Source: Microthyrium microscopicum (Eukaryota > Ascomycota > Dothideomycetes > Microthyriales > Microthyriaceae). From it: DNA of 64,000 nt. Positions 23,371 to 34,390 of the stretch are shown here, one piece after another. Numbering within the stretch: position 1 is the stretch's first letter; every line of letters starts with the position of its first letter. Below the pieces are notes generated by a model that had not been told where the DNA came from, searched no databases, and saw only the letters and a list, made by a program, of their open reading frames with translations. The stretch lies in contig MU004242.1 of the NCBI GenBank assembly GCA_010405405.1, positions 853,769 through 917,768 of the forward strand, given 5' to 3'. Made by a program: the position numbers and the translations under genes.

Positions 23371-23968
23371 ATGTATGTTCGATTTTACGCTATTTTCCTT
23401 CTTCGGCTGGTCACTGGCGCAGCCTTGAGCGCTCCACCACAAATTACCGCTGCTTCAGACGAGATGACTATCTCGTCAAAGATCGCAGCGGATGAGGAAG
23501 TACACCGTATCAGGCTCTGCTCTGAGCGCGATGAGCTTGGCCTATGTGCCAACCTTTTGAAGATTTCACAATGCGGTAAGCGATCTGAAAGATCAACACT
23601 TCAACATGTTGAATCAAATATCTTATTTGTGCTGTAGTCAACCTTGCGCAGTTAGGGCTCGATCGCTGGGTAAACAATATCTCATCCGTCAGGGTGTTTG
23701 AGAACGAAGTTCAGTGGAACCTTTGGAAGTGAGCTCTCAGCTACACATACTCTAGCGTTGACTGGTACAGTAGCTAATTTGTGAAAGTGGGCCATATTGC
23801 AGTGGTATTGGTTGGAAATTCTTTGGTGCTGCTTTATTTGTAAGTTATAAGTTAAGCGTCTACACCGTTTGTACGAAAAATTGACTCATAATACAGAATG
23901 TGGACGCTTCTATTGACCATAAAGAGACTTCAATCAATTGGGTTTCGCGGCCTAATGTACCTGTTTAG
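23371..23968 (+). CDS. small secreted protein, possibly beta/gamma-crystallin-like
   Basis: Four short exons (23371-23575, 23638-23728, 23803-23839, 23897-23968) with introns of 62, 74 and 57 bases splice in frame into 134 residues. Each intron starts GTAAGC, GTGAGC or GTAAGT and ends TAG or CAG. A hydrophobic N-terminus with a likely cleavage site (LVTGAALSAPP, residues 13-23) marks secretion. The mature protein has three cysteines (LCSERDELGLC.., SQC) followed by RWVNNISSVRVFENEVQWNL and GIGWKFFGAAL. The SSVRV element followed by an aromatic-rich strand recalls beta/gamma-crystallin-like fungal secreted proteins, but the resemblance is weak. It is an effector candidate by size and secretion; the real role is unknown. 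Confidence 0.7.
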
Positions 23969-24986
23969 AGAAACAGAATAGGAGTAAGACCGGCATTAGG
24001 GGCAAGACGACAGACAGGTGCAAATGTAGCGATGGGTATACTCTGCTTCGAACCATCTGATCGGAGAGCTTCCTTTGATGTGATGTACTTGATTTGCTGA
24101 TGACCAATTTTTCGAAATTTCGCATCTTCCTGATGTGTCGCATCTTCTTGATTTAATTGCGTAATTGATTAACACGAAATTGATCAATACGATGTTGGAC
24201 CTGTCACTAGTCTAGTGTCCATCCGCTGGAAGGTGACCAAAGTGATAGTGCTGGGCATTGAGGCTCCCGGGACGGATTCGCGATAGAATTCCTATCATCA
24301 AACAAGCAAATCAAGCTTGTTTCCTGGTCGTAGCATCAAACGCTGCAAATCGTAGGTAGAGTGTTTCGACAATTTGTAGACTGACGCATTCATAGTCCCA
24401 TCGCACGTATTCACCTAAATGAATGGACAGTCTCCGAGCAACAAGCAATGGAGCCCGTCGGAGACTGCTAGGCACAGTTCCTATTGTAATGGTCCACCAT
24501 AATAGATAGAATCGCGGGATTTTGCTGTAAGGTAAGGTTGGATGTCAGAGGAAGTCAAGAAGTCCGAAGGGCCTGTAGTCAGGTGCAAGACAATTTCAAC
24601 GCGCTAACGTCGATCTTCCGCCCCCATGCAAATGTCCAAAAACAGAACTTTGTGGCTGGCAATTTTGATGTCAGCATTTGAATGCGGAGGGCCCTTTTGC
24701 TTGAACCTTTTGATGAGGCTCACGCGCCTCGTGTTCTTATTCGATCCTCATCCATTTCGCGAGCAGGTTGCAACATCAGTAACTTCTTCATCATGACATG
24801 TTGCGATACCTGATTCTGCCTCGAGGACTTGATTACGTGTTGCTGACAATCTCATCGCCTTGATGAAGCTATAGCTTTCGTCCAGGCCCATGTCTTTGCT
24901 TTGGCGCAAATCTTCATACACCAGTTGATGCTTTCCCCAGATTTCGAGGGTGTGCAGCAGATTTCCCCACCTAAATAGCTGGGATC
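23969..24986. other. intergenic, CorA-type gene upstream region
   Basis: About 1 kb with no supported gene. The last part should contain the promoter of the CorA-type transporter gene. Confidence 0.45.
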
Positions 24987-27780
24987 ATGGCCTCGTCCAG
25001 AACCGCATCGAATGCGCCATCACTGCATCGCAGAACACTATCTGCTCCTACGCCAACTATAGAGGTTGAAGATGTCAGCCATCCGCTCACAAGCGCAGAG
25101 GAGCTGGATGATGAGCCCATCGACGCCCGTATGAACCCACCAGGCTGACTAGCATTCATACGCAATACCATGCATTTTCTAACTTGTCACAAACAGCGCC
25201 GATAAGAGCAAAAACAATAGGACCGGGTCCAGTCCCCAGCGCCCAGCAATCACAATATCAACACCATCAAAAGCATCTCCAAGGCGTCGCATGGCGAAAA
25301 AAGTGGGATAAAGACCACAATCCTTTCAAAGATGGACGAGTATTAATCGTCGATCTTCTCTCTCGAGGTCTGTTTTATTCCCAACCAACCAATTCTTAGA
25401 ATCTAACTTTTTCCAAGACCAATCCTCCGACAAAAAACGCCAAACCCAAGCCCACGAACTAGGCAGCTTGACGGAATTGAACAACTTTTACACGAACAAG
25501 GATAAAAAGACCCCATGCTTACGAATAGTGCATGTCCAAAACTCACCCTGGGCACGAGACTTTCTGTTCCGCAAATATGGTATCGCCAATCCCGAAGATC
25601 CGGTGTACCGTCGCCAGATGGGAAATGCGTTTAGCAAGTGGGCAATGTACGAAAAGCCGCAACGACGCGCGGGCAGACCAGTATTGAACGCGCGCGCATT
25701 TCGGATTGACAAGAGTCCGATGCGAAATGTATGGCGAACGGGTTTTGGCGCTGATTATTTGAGATATTTCACGCCAGGCCATATTGGAGCTGACGAGGAA
25801 GAAGGGGGTGATAGTAGAGTGAGTGATTTCAAATTATTGGAATTGGACAAATGGATGGGTGCGGAGGGCGATGAAAGTTATCCAAGCCATGGATTTGATG
25901 TTTATGTGCAACGGCTTTCAGTCTATATACAGCGTAACATGGAGAATGCGGGCCTGGTCAATGAGGATTGGAATTATGAGTCTAATCAATTCGGGCCTAG
26001 AGACTCGGAGGAGATTGAGAGGGCTGAACAGGCGAATAATGTGGAGGATAATGAAGAGGCGGACATGAAGACGCAAAATGGGGCCTGGAAGAAACATCGC
26101 GATCAATTCGATAATGGGACTACGCTTGTTGTGTTCGAATCAAGTCATTCAAATCTTGCAAGAGATACGCTGATTGAAGCGAGGGCGGAGATTGAGAAGA
26201 AATGGAGGCGGCTTTTCATGGATCTGCCACGCGATGATTTTGAGAACGATAGTGATCTGGCGTTGGAGTGTATTGACGTGGCGCTAAAATACGTGTTTGC
26301 TGCAGTTCTGGAGTCATGGCAGAAGTTTTTGGCAAAGTGTGAAGAGCATGTCGACATTCTTGAGGAGAAGATATACGAGAATCCGGCTGATGAATCGAGG
26401 GCGCCGGAATTATGGGCAAATCAGAATTTGTGGTTGAAGGTTGAGAAGTTGCTGTATGTTCAAATGGAGGCGGTGGATAGTTTGAGGCAGTATATGCGCG
26501 AGTTAGCGATGGAGGTGAGGGAGTTTGCGCATGATATTCCGGAGCAGTTTAAGCGTGTTGAGGTGTTGATTGAGGAAGAGTTGACGAAACCGACTGCAAG
26601 TTTGAATGACTTGGTATGTGTGTCCTACCAAGTTGACATGATTTTGTGCTGACGAAGTTATAGCTTTACAAAAGTGTTCAGATTCGCGACTCCAGACACT
26701 CATTACAGCTTGGTACTTCCATGTGGAGGTTATCATGGATTACTTTTATATTCTTACCGCTTACATTCATCTCTGGATTCTTTGGCATGAATGTTGATTT
26801 ATTCCAGGTACGAACTCAAGACTGCTGAGACTGTACATCCTACTAACAGAGTTCTAGCCTGATGGAGGATACCCTAGCATCAAATGGTTAGTGGACTTCC
26901 CACATCAATCTAATATTAAGCTTACTGAGATGTTAGGTACTTCATCGTCTCGGTAGTAATGCTAATCCTAGTAATCTGCGGCGTCTACCTCCTCCGAAAC
27001 TCCCTTAACCTCCGCCGCGAAGACCCCTTACGACGCGGCACATTTGAAGGCATATACTACCAATTCGCCCAAGACCATCCAAACCTCTGGTCCCGAAACG
27101 GGCCCCGCAACTGGGTTCGTCCTAAGGGAGCTTTTTCCCGCGTCAAATGGATGCTTCTTTGCCATTGGTATTCAGCTAAAGCTGTGCGCGCCCAACCACT
27201 CGTCGATATCAACGAGATGGGATTGGCAGCACGCATAAAACACCGTTTCGCAAAGAAATGGCTTGGCGAAATCCATGTCCATCCGGACGACGAACTCAGT
27301 GCTGCGGAACGAGCCGAAGCCGACGGAGACTTTGGCGCTGTCATGGAACTCATCAGTGTCGCCACGCCTGTCGCTGCCGCCGATGGCGATCCAACCATCG
27401 CTGCCAGATTAGGCGATACTGCTCTACGTCGAATACTAGTTTCACGAAAGGAAGGATCTCGAAGCAGCTCTGGTAGCCCACGACGAGGCGCATACCGCCG
27501 CAGCAGTCCAAGCGGTCGAAGTGGAGCGCGGACACCAAGCCGTGGGCGGAGTGGAAGTCCAATGTCGGATGGCATGGTTTGTGAAGAGGATGAAGATTCG
27601 CGAAGGAATGACGAGCTGGCGGAGGATGACGGGAATTGGGAACGGGGACGGATAGCAGCCGAAGAACGTAGGGAAAGGGAGAGACGGAGGGAAGAACCTA
27701 CTACTGAAGGCGCGTCGGCACTGTTGGCGATTCCGGCGACTAATAGGCAGGTGTTGACAAGATCGGATCCACGGGCTTGA
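24987..27780 (+). CDS. CorA-type Mg2+ transporter
   Basis: Six exons: 24987-25128, 25197-25367, 25418-26613, 26664-26807, 26858-26886 and 26937-27780, in frame for 841 residues. Four of the five introns are exactly 50 bases. The third exon start was fixed by the branch point CTAAC followed by TTTTTCCAAG. The family hallmark is the G-M-N motif at about 544-546 (FISGFFGMNVDLF), at the end of the first membrane helix (about 524-543), with a short loop and a second helix (about 562-580, YFIVSVVMLILVICGVYLL). Preceding it is the large cytosolic alpha/beta and coiled region. The C-terminal ~260 residues are a long cytosolic tail with an Arg/Ser-rich segment (GSPRRGAYRRSSPSGRSG) and an acidic then Glu/Arg-rich end. 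It probably mediates Mg2+ or other divalent-cation uptake at a membrane; the exact ion and location cannot be read from sequence. Confidence 0.9.
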
Positions 27781-28413
27781 TATATTGGTGTGAGACATAT
27801 CACATATTCCAATGGCCCTTTGTCATGTCCTCAGCATGTTCTTTTGCACAGCTTTCGGTACGTCGCCTATTATATAGGCGGTTTATATGTCGGATTATGA
27901 GGTCAACACATAGCATTTCATTTTCTCCGGACAGTCTGTAGACAGGACGGTAGGGCTGGGAGCCAATCATATGCATTTCCATTATGTATCTTGGTGGATA
28001 CAGTACGGTATGGCTTCGAAGGCAAGAACGCAGGTCATACCTACCTATTTCGATTCTATGATTCCTTTTCTGGGAAAGCACTCAGGGCGTACCTTCCCGT
28101 CGGGCAGCGGCTAAGAACTGCGTAACAATCAACCTCAACTCCAACCATCACAAGAAAACATCGCCACCAACAAACATTGAATATTTTCTTTCCCCCCCAA
28201 AGAACTCATTAGTGATTTTCCTCCCTCCCTTCAAGCGTATTTGACCTCGCTTCGACAACCACGTTGCTCAATCTCATCTGTTTCCAAAGCGGCCGGCCTA
28301 ATTGGGTCCAAAACTGAAACCCCATCTCGGTAGATTTCACCTCATCGCAACACTCAAAATCGCATGCACGCACCCCTTTTTCCGGATAATTCAGCTTGAC
28401 GTGCACTGTTAGG
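27781..28413. other. intergenic, no gene seen
   Basis: Between two plus-strand genes. It holds the 3' flank of the CorA-type gene and the upstream region of the next gene. A minus-strand frame at 27800-28081 has no recognisable features. Confidence 0.45.
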
Positions 28414-29210
28414 ATGGCAGGAATCATGACCGGCGCATTCATAAAAGCAGAGCTACCACAAACTGCACTACCACTACTATCAACTCCCATGGTTTCGTCG
28501 CCCGCCAAACTCAAGAAATCAAGGCCTCCTCCCCCAAAAGCAAGGCACGGAAAAAAAGTATCGTTTCCGAAACACGCTCAAGATATATCTCCGATGCCTC
28601 CTATTGGTATTGAGCATCCGCCGAGATTACCTAGAGGTGCTAATGCGCCGGTGTACAATTCGAATATTAATCGCTGGTATTTGCGGAGGCGGGATGAAGA
28701 TGGTGGGATATATCAGTTTGATCCGGTGTGGGACGAGTGGGTGTTGAGGCCTGACGCAGGTAAGTGGACGATACAGGTCAGGTTGAAATGAACTGGTGTC
28801 TGATATAATCAGCGCCGATATCAAATGGATCACCCGCTCGAAAATCTGCTTCTCGAGTCTCTATCCAGACAACTCATCCAGAGCCAGTAGCACGAGCAGG
28901 TATGTTGAGTTCCTTTCAAGCCAGACACGACACTAACGATTAAATAGCATGGCCGGAGGAAGATGACTGCGATTTCTTCACACCAATCCATGCGCCGCCT
29001 CGAGAGGTCGTCAGTAAGTTCCCAGTCAATCTTCATTCTGGTGAATCACATGTTAATGGTATGCTAGGAACATCGAATTTCTTTGAGTCGAGTGTTGCGA
29101 CGTTGTTGCTGGAGGACTTTGAAGCCTCGGAAAGCTCGTGGGCTGCTCAATCAACGCGGAAGCTATATGAGATAGCTATCAAAGAAGAGGAAGACTATGA
29201 ACTGGGTTAG
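28414..29210 (+). CDS. unknown fungal protein, 213 residues
   Basis: Four exons (28414-28759, 28813-28899, 28948-29013, 29068-29210) with introns of 53, 48 and 54 bases join in frame to 213 residues. No family recognised. The N-terminal third is basic and proline-rich (AKLKKSRPPPPKARHGKK), then comes a compact aromatic island, residues about 80-113 (NRWYLRRRDEDGGIYQF then DPVWDEWVLRP), and an acidic C-terminal half ending in KEEEDYELG. No signal peptide or membrane segment. The clean splicing and the conserved-looking island argue for a real gene. The basic N-terminus might direct it to the nucleus; that is only a guess. Confidence 0.72.
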
Positions 29211-29633
29211 GCAGGCTTGAATACCCATCAGCCTTTTGATTTCTCACTAGCCTTCTTAGGCTGGACGATATTTGCACGATAGCCGGTATCACGAATGTCC
29301 TGATGTGAGACCGATAGGCTCGACTGTAGATTTTGCATCGCTAGTTGTATGAAGATGGTCAGACTAGCTTGAAGATGATACCTCACTTGGCTCGCACCAT
29401 GTTATTTTAACGTTTGACTTTCTTCCATGGCTTACTGCTATTCAGCGTAAAGGCATTGGAGCAAAATAAACTTGTAATACATATTAGCATTAAACTAAGA
29501 CTGCCCCTGTCGCCATTTACTCCCCGTCCCACTCCCCCGCCCACTGCTCTCCGACAGAGCTTAGCGATGAACAATCCGTACATGAGGTTGACTGGGGAAC
29601 GTTTAGTAGCTGCAAGTCGAATACGGGACAAAG
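29211..29633. other. intergenic between convergent genes
   Basis: 3' flanks of the 213-residue gene (plus) and of the interrupted secreted-protein gene (minus). No gene seen. Confidence 0.5.
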
Positions 29634-30389
29634 TCATACCTTGGTTACATTCTTCACGATCAATTGGGCCAACTCCTCCATCCCCCTGTAATCCGCCCGA
29701 CATATAGCAACACTATCATTATCCCGTTGCTTCTTCCATCGCTCGGTCCAAAACGGATCATTTCCACACCAAGGAACAGGATGCTGGGGAAGCTCGGCCT
29801 GCAAAAGCTCATCAGCGACAAGCAGCCTTTCCTTGGTCTTTCTCAGAAGGGTGAGAAAACTCGGCATTGTCGTAGCATCATCTGGCGCGGTCAATTTCGC
29901 CAGTTTAGTACAAGCATTCCAGAGTTGATCATAGCTAAAGGAAGTCTTCTTCAATAGCGTTTTGGTTTTCTGCATCTCAGGAGTATAGTCCCAGTATTTC
30001 TCACCCGGTGGGACAGGTGCATCGACGAGATTACCAAGTGATCTGGACTCGGACAGTAGCCTTCCCGACTCCAGTTCCCGGCTTCCCGGCTCGTCAGTGT
30101 GACAGACAGTTACATTGGATGGTGTGCTGCCACCAGGAAGTTCTATCTTGCCGCCATTGCGATAAACTTGGAGCATAATATGCCTCTTGACGTCTTTCAA
30201 ATTGCTAACGATCTCAGATTTTATAGAAGTTGCGAATTTGGAGTCGAATTCTATACTGGCAATCTCGATACATGTGCGGGATGTTTGGTTGTATAGGTCT
30301 TTTAAGACGTCAATTGTTTGATTTTGTGGTAGATCAGGTTCGTTTGGTGGTTCTTCGGAAGGTCGAGAAATAAAAGTGCCAGACTAAGG
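29634..30389 (-). pseudogene. host secreted-protein gene, 3' part, cut off by the 30-kb insertion
   Basis: An open frame of 748 bases runs from 30381 down to the stop at 29634, with no ATG at its upstream edge; it begins exactly at the border of the AT-rich element. Its missing start lies 30 kb away at 60329-60253, in matching phase, as described under that entry. The protein part is ~249 residues, hydrophilic and helix-rich, with cysteines in TCIEIAS, VTVC, NACTK and AICRAD. It is clearly related to the protein encoded at 61283-62388: both have C-x2-[IV]-A-x-I followed by S-I, and LW-x-AC-x-K later on. About 17 identities in 46 positions are seen by eye from LWNAC. The family is unknown. The frame is otherwise unbroken, so the insertion may be fairly recent or the 3' part still expressed; that is inference. 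Confidence 0.8.
30382..30389. repeat. target-site duplication, left copy
   Basis: GACTAAGG lies directly outside the left inverted repeat; the right copy at 60253-60260 is GACTGAGG. The one difference is TpG to TpA on this strand (CpA to TpA on the other), the RIP type of change, so the copies were probably identical at insertion. Confidence 0.8.
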
Positions 30390-30481
30390 TTATCTCAGCC
30401 AATCAGATCGCGCCAAGTCTCCGCTGGCTGCGACGTAGTTGCGTCTAAGGACAACTCGGAAAATTTTGTAGTAATCCGCTT
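30390..30481 (+). repeat. left terminal inverted repeat
   Basis: Starts TTATCTCAG, then shares with the reverse complement of 60158-60252 the blocks TCCGC, GGCT, CGTAG, GTCTAAGG and CAACT in the same order and nearly the same spacing, ending CCGCTT where the right repeat ends GCGCTT. By eye 29 of 37 positions match from 30420 to 30456. Unlike the interior, its outer part has normal base composition. Confidence 0.82.
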
Positions 30482-31024
30482 CGCAATTTTGTTATTTTTA
30501 TAAATAACTCAATACTATTATACTTATAGCCCCTTAGATTAAAATTAGGACCGTATAAACCTAGAGTTAGAAACTAGCTTTCTAATAAATCTATTTTTAT
30601 TTAGAACTAATACAAAACTATGAAATTAAACTAATCCTTCCTATATACCTAAAAATGACATACGTGTTTATATTTTAGTAAGCGCACTTTTAACTATTAA
30701 CTACCTAATAACTACTATAGTATATATAATTTTATATATATAGATATACTTAAAACTATTATCTATTTTAATCTAGTACGTTATTTTTAGGCTATTATTA
30801 TTAGTAGTAGTATAGACTCTATTTTTATTCTACTAACTATTATATTATTACCTACCTAGTTAATTATTTCCTTATTATAAGATATATATATAAACTATTA
30901 AAGGGTTGTAGTTAATAGACATTAAGAGTCTTTTGGTGCTATATATTAATTAAAGTCTATAAGACGTTAGTAAAATCTTTAATAAGCTTAATAAAGTTGC
31001 TACTTCTTATAAAATCTATATAAT

Positions 31025-31084
31025 GTTAGAAAATCTATAAAGATGTTAGAAGATCTATAAAGATATTAGAAGATCTATAAAGAT
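31025..31084. repeat. subterminal 20-bp tandem repeat, 3 copies (left)
   Basis: Three exact-length 20-base units of the form GTTAGAAGATCTATAAAGAT, about 640 bases inside the left end. In phase, the unit matches the 20-base unit near the right end (59004-59103) at 17 of 20 positions. In DNA transposons such subterminal repeats often bind transposase; here that is inference. Confidence 0.7.
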
Positions 31085-33769
31085 ATTTTGTTGCTCCTTC
31101 TATACCTTACTACTAAACTATTATACTTATTATATGTCTTAGGTCTAAACTATTTTACCTAAGTTAATAATACTATCTAAAAAGATACTAAGAATTTAAA
31201 AGGCGCCTCTAGATTTTAAAAAGAAGCTATTAGCTACGTAAAGGAATAATAAGGGACGATTTAGTAATTATCCTAATAACTAGGAGATATAGTACCCTCT
31301 ATTGCTATATAACCTAAACGAGATAGAGCTAGAAGAACTAGATAAACGTACTAAGAGAATGCCTAAGATAAAACTAGAAACTATTTAGAAGATAATTAAT
31401 ATCTTAACTTAGAATAAAAGTTATTTAGAGAAATAGCCTAGCGTATTAAGAAGTGCTTTAAAATGATTCTATCTAGACATTAAGCCTAAAGAAGCTTAGA
31501 TTTAAGCCCTTTATATATTAATCTATAGTAGTAAAGATATACTTTTAATAGCTAAAACTAGGTTTAGCAAAAGCCTAATCCTATATGCTTATAGTACTCT
31601 AACTAGTAAGATTATACTCTAGATTATTCCTCTTAATAAATTTAGAGAAGACTAATATAATAGCATTAAGAATATAGAAGGATATACTTCTTGTCTATTA
31701 ATAGAGAATTCTAAAGAGAAGATTTAATATTTTACTTATAAGATAAGGAGAGAAGACTTTAGTTATATTTTCTTATCGCTAGAGTTAGTATTATTCTTAG
31801 ACTTCTAAAAACTTCTAAAGGATGTAGAGTTTTAGCAAAGAATTAAGTATATTACTATTAATAAGTATTATTTCGTCTATTAGTGGCGTAACTTTTAAAT
31901 AAAGTTTACTATAATTAGTAAGCTTAGAGTAATACTACTATAGGATATTATTTAGTTTAGATATACTAGTACCTTAAGTTAACTAGCGTAGAAAATAATT
32001 CTTTAGCTTAGTAGCTTTTAATAATTAAGTTAATATTAGTAGTAAACTACTCTATTAAGAATAAGTATTAATTATCTAAATCTTTCTATTATTATATATT
32101 TTATTAAGAAAGATAAGCTTACTTCTTTTAATAATCTTTATAATATTCTATAGTACGCGTTTTAGTAAGTATATAAAATTACTACTTTAGTAGATAAAAA
32201 TTACTATAAAGTAACTACTAGCTAAGAAGAAGTTTATTACTAAGATGTATAGTCTAATAATAAGTATAGTACTAGTATAGATATAGTAAGTCTTAAATCT
32301 AATCTTTATTCTATAAAGGATAAGGATAATACTAATAGCAAACTTTTAGGTAAAGAAGATATTAATATTAATAGTTTTAGCTAATATCCTAAACTTAAGC
32401 ATAAGTATATATATAAACGCTCTAACTATAAGATTAAAGTTAGTAGTTTGTCTAAAATACTAAAAATAATTATTTTTATTAATAGTATCTTTAGTATCTA
32501 AACTATACTTATATACTTTTACTATTTATTAGTTATACTTACTTCTTATCTTCCTAATAGTTACCCTAAGAAGTACTTACATAATCTAAAGGCTAGAGCA
32601 TTTTACGTTAATAGGATTATTAAGAAGTATATATCTTAATTATCTAAGTATAATTAAAATTACTACTATACTACTTTCTATAAACCTAACTCTAAGATTT
32701 AAATTATAGTAGTAATGACTTATTTTAGGCTTAGCTATTATATTCCTAGTATTATGCTTATTATTATTTAGAAAATACTAATTAGTTATAATATACTAGA
32801 TTTTTAGTAGCACGCTAGTTATAGCGTGTAAGGTAAAAGTAACTATAGTATAGTTAAAATTTAGCTCTTATATTACTTATATAATAAATATATAAAAGAA
32901 CAACTTATTTAGGATATACTTAAGCCTAGTATAGTTATAATACGCTAGTAAAAAACTACTATACGTTATATACTTTTATTATATTATGCTATATAATAAT
33001 AATATTAGTCTTAGCTAGCTCTTTCCTAGTAAGCTTTATTGCATCCTTTATTATAAGTATAGATACTAAGTAATATATTAGATATTAGTAAAAATAGCCT
33101 TACTAATATAGAATAAGAATCTACTAAATTAGAATCTCTTATAGCTAGTTTATCTTAGGCTAGACCTTTAACTTAGAATATAGTAGAGAAGTAAAAAAAG
33201 TTAAAGAAAATAGAGTTTTTTTCTAAACCTAAGACTAAGTAATAAGCTAAAACTCTCTAAGAGTTTTATAATTTAGCAAATGCTAATTATATTTACGTTA
33301 TAATCTAGAAGTTTCTTAGTAAAGATTAAATGCTATCTTTACTAGCTTAGAATCTACTACTTTATTATAATAGATATAACCTAGACCTATTACTTCTAAA
33401 GATTACTCCTTATAAAGATAAATTAGCCTAATTAAAACCTCTAGCTCTTAATAGTTATAGCTAGTTTGCTTTAGAAAAGATTATAGCTTAGGTATAATAC
33501 TAAGTATAGAGATTATATCTACTCTCTACTATATCTAAGTATAGTATATTATCTTTTATAGTGCTAAGCTATTATACTTAATAGTAGTTAGCTTATATCT
33601 TTTCTAGTACTATTAAGCTTAGTAACTTACTATCCTTAATAGAATAGGATTAGTTAAAGAGTTAAGTAACTCTTCTTTATAACTAGAATAAATATAATAA
33701 CTATAGTATAGACTTACTTAAAAAGCTTAAGGCATTAGCTATTTTAGTACCTATAAGGTTTACTAAACT

Positions 33770-34390
33770 TAAGTAATAAAGGTAAGAATATAGAAAATAA
33801 AAAGAGGTAATAAGAGACTAAAGCGTATCTTAATTTACTAATTAATAAGTAATTAAGATTAACTTAGCTAAGAATACTAATAAGGCTATTAGATAGCGGT
33901 AAGAAGCTAACTATACTAATATTAAGGCTTATTTTAAAGCTATAGTATATAAATAGGACGAAAAATAATATTACTAGAGCAGCTTACTATCTTAGGCGAT
34001 AAGTATATTTAATACTACGCTAATATCTAGTTTAGCTTTAAGACTATTAGCCTCTTCTCTAGCTTCTAAGCCTTCTTATTACTATACGTTATAGGCTATA
34101 GTTAATACTATAATTCTTAAGGATTCTAAGCTAAGTAGTCTTATATCTTTACTTACTAGTAGAACTATATATTATAGTGCTCTTATAAAGTTGCCTATTA
34201 GCTTAACCTAGGCTAAAGCTAATAAATAAGTAAAAGATACTTTAAGTATACTACTTAGTTATAAAAGAGCTACCTAGTTACTAAGTATCGCTAGTATTAA
34301 ATAAGTAGAGAAGAGAGCTTAATAGAGAATTATTAGATTAAGCTATATCTAGAAAACGTATATTAAATATTTATTAATTCTTATAGAAAA
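33770..34390 (+). other. decayed coding-like remnant inside the element
   Basis: This stretch keeps a weak coding-like bias toward Lys, Arg, Ala and Ser codons in one plus-strand frame, unlike most of the block. No family could be assigned and it is not intact. Confidence 0.3.

Noticed and set aside
30290-30481. The AG before the 3' gene part as a splice acceptor with a lost upstream exon in the AT-rich block
   Set aside because: I first read CCTTAG as an intron end. It is better explained as the target duplication (right copy CCTCAG on the same strand), since the gene halves then join in phase without any intron.
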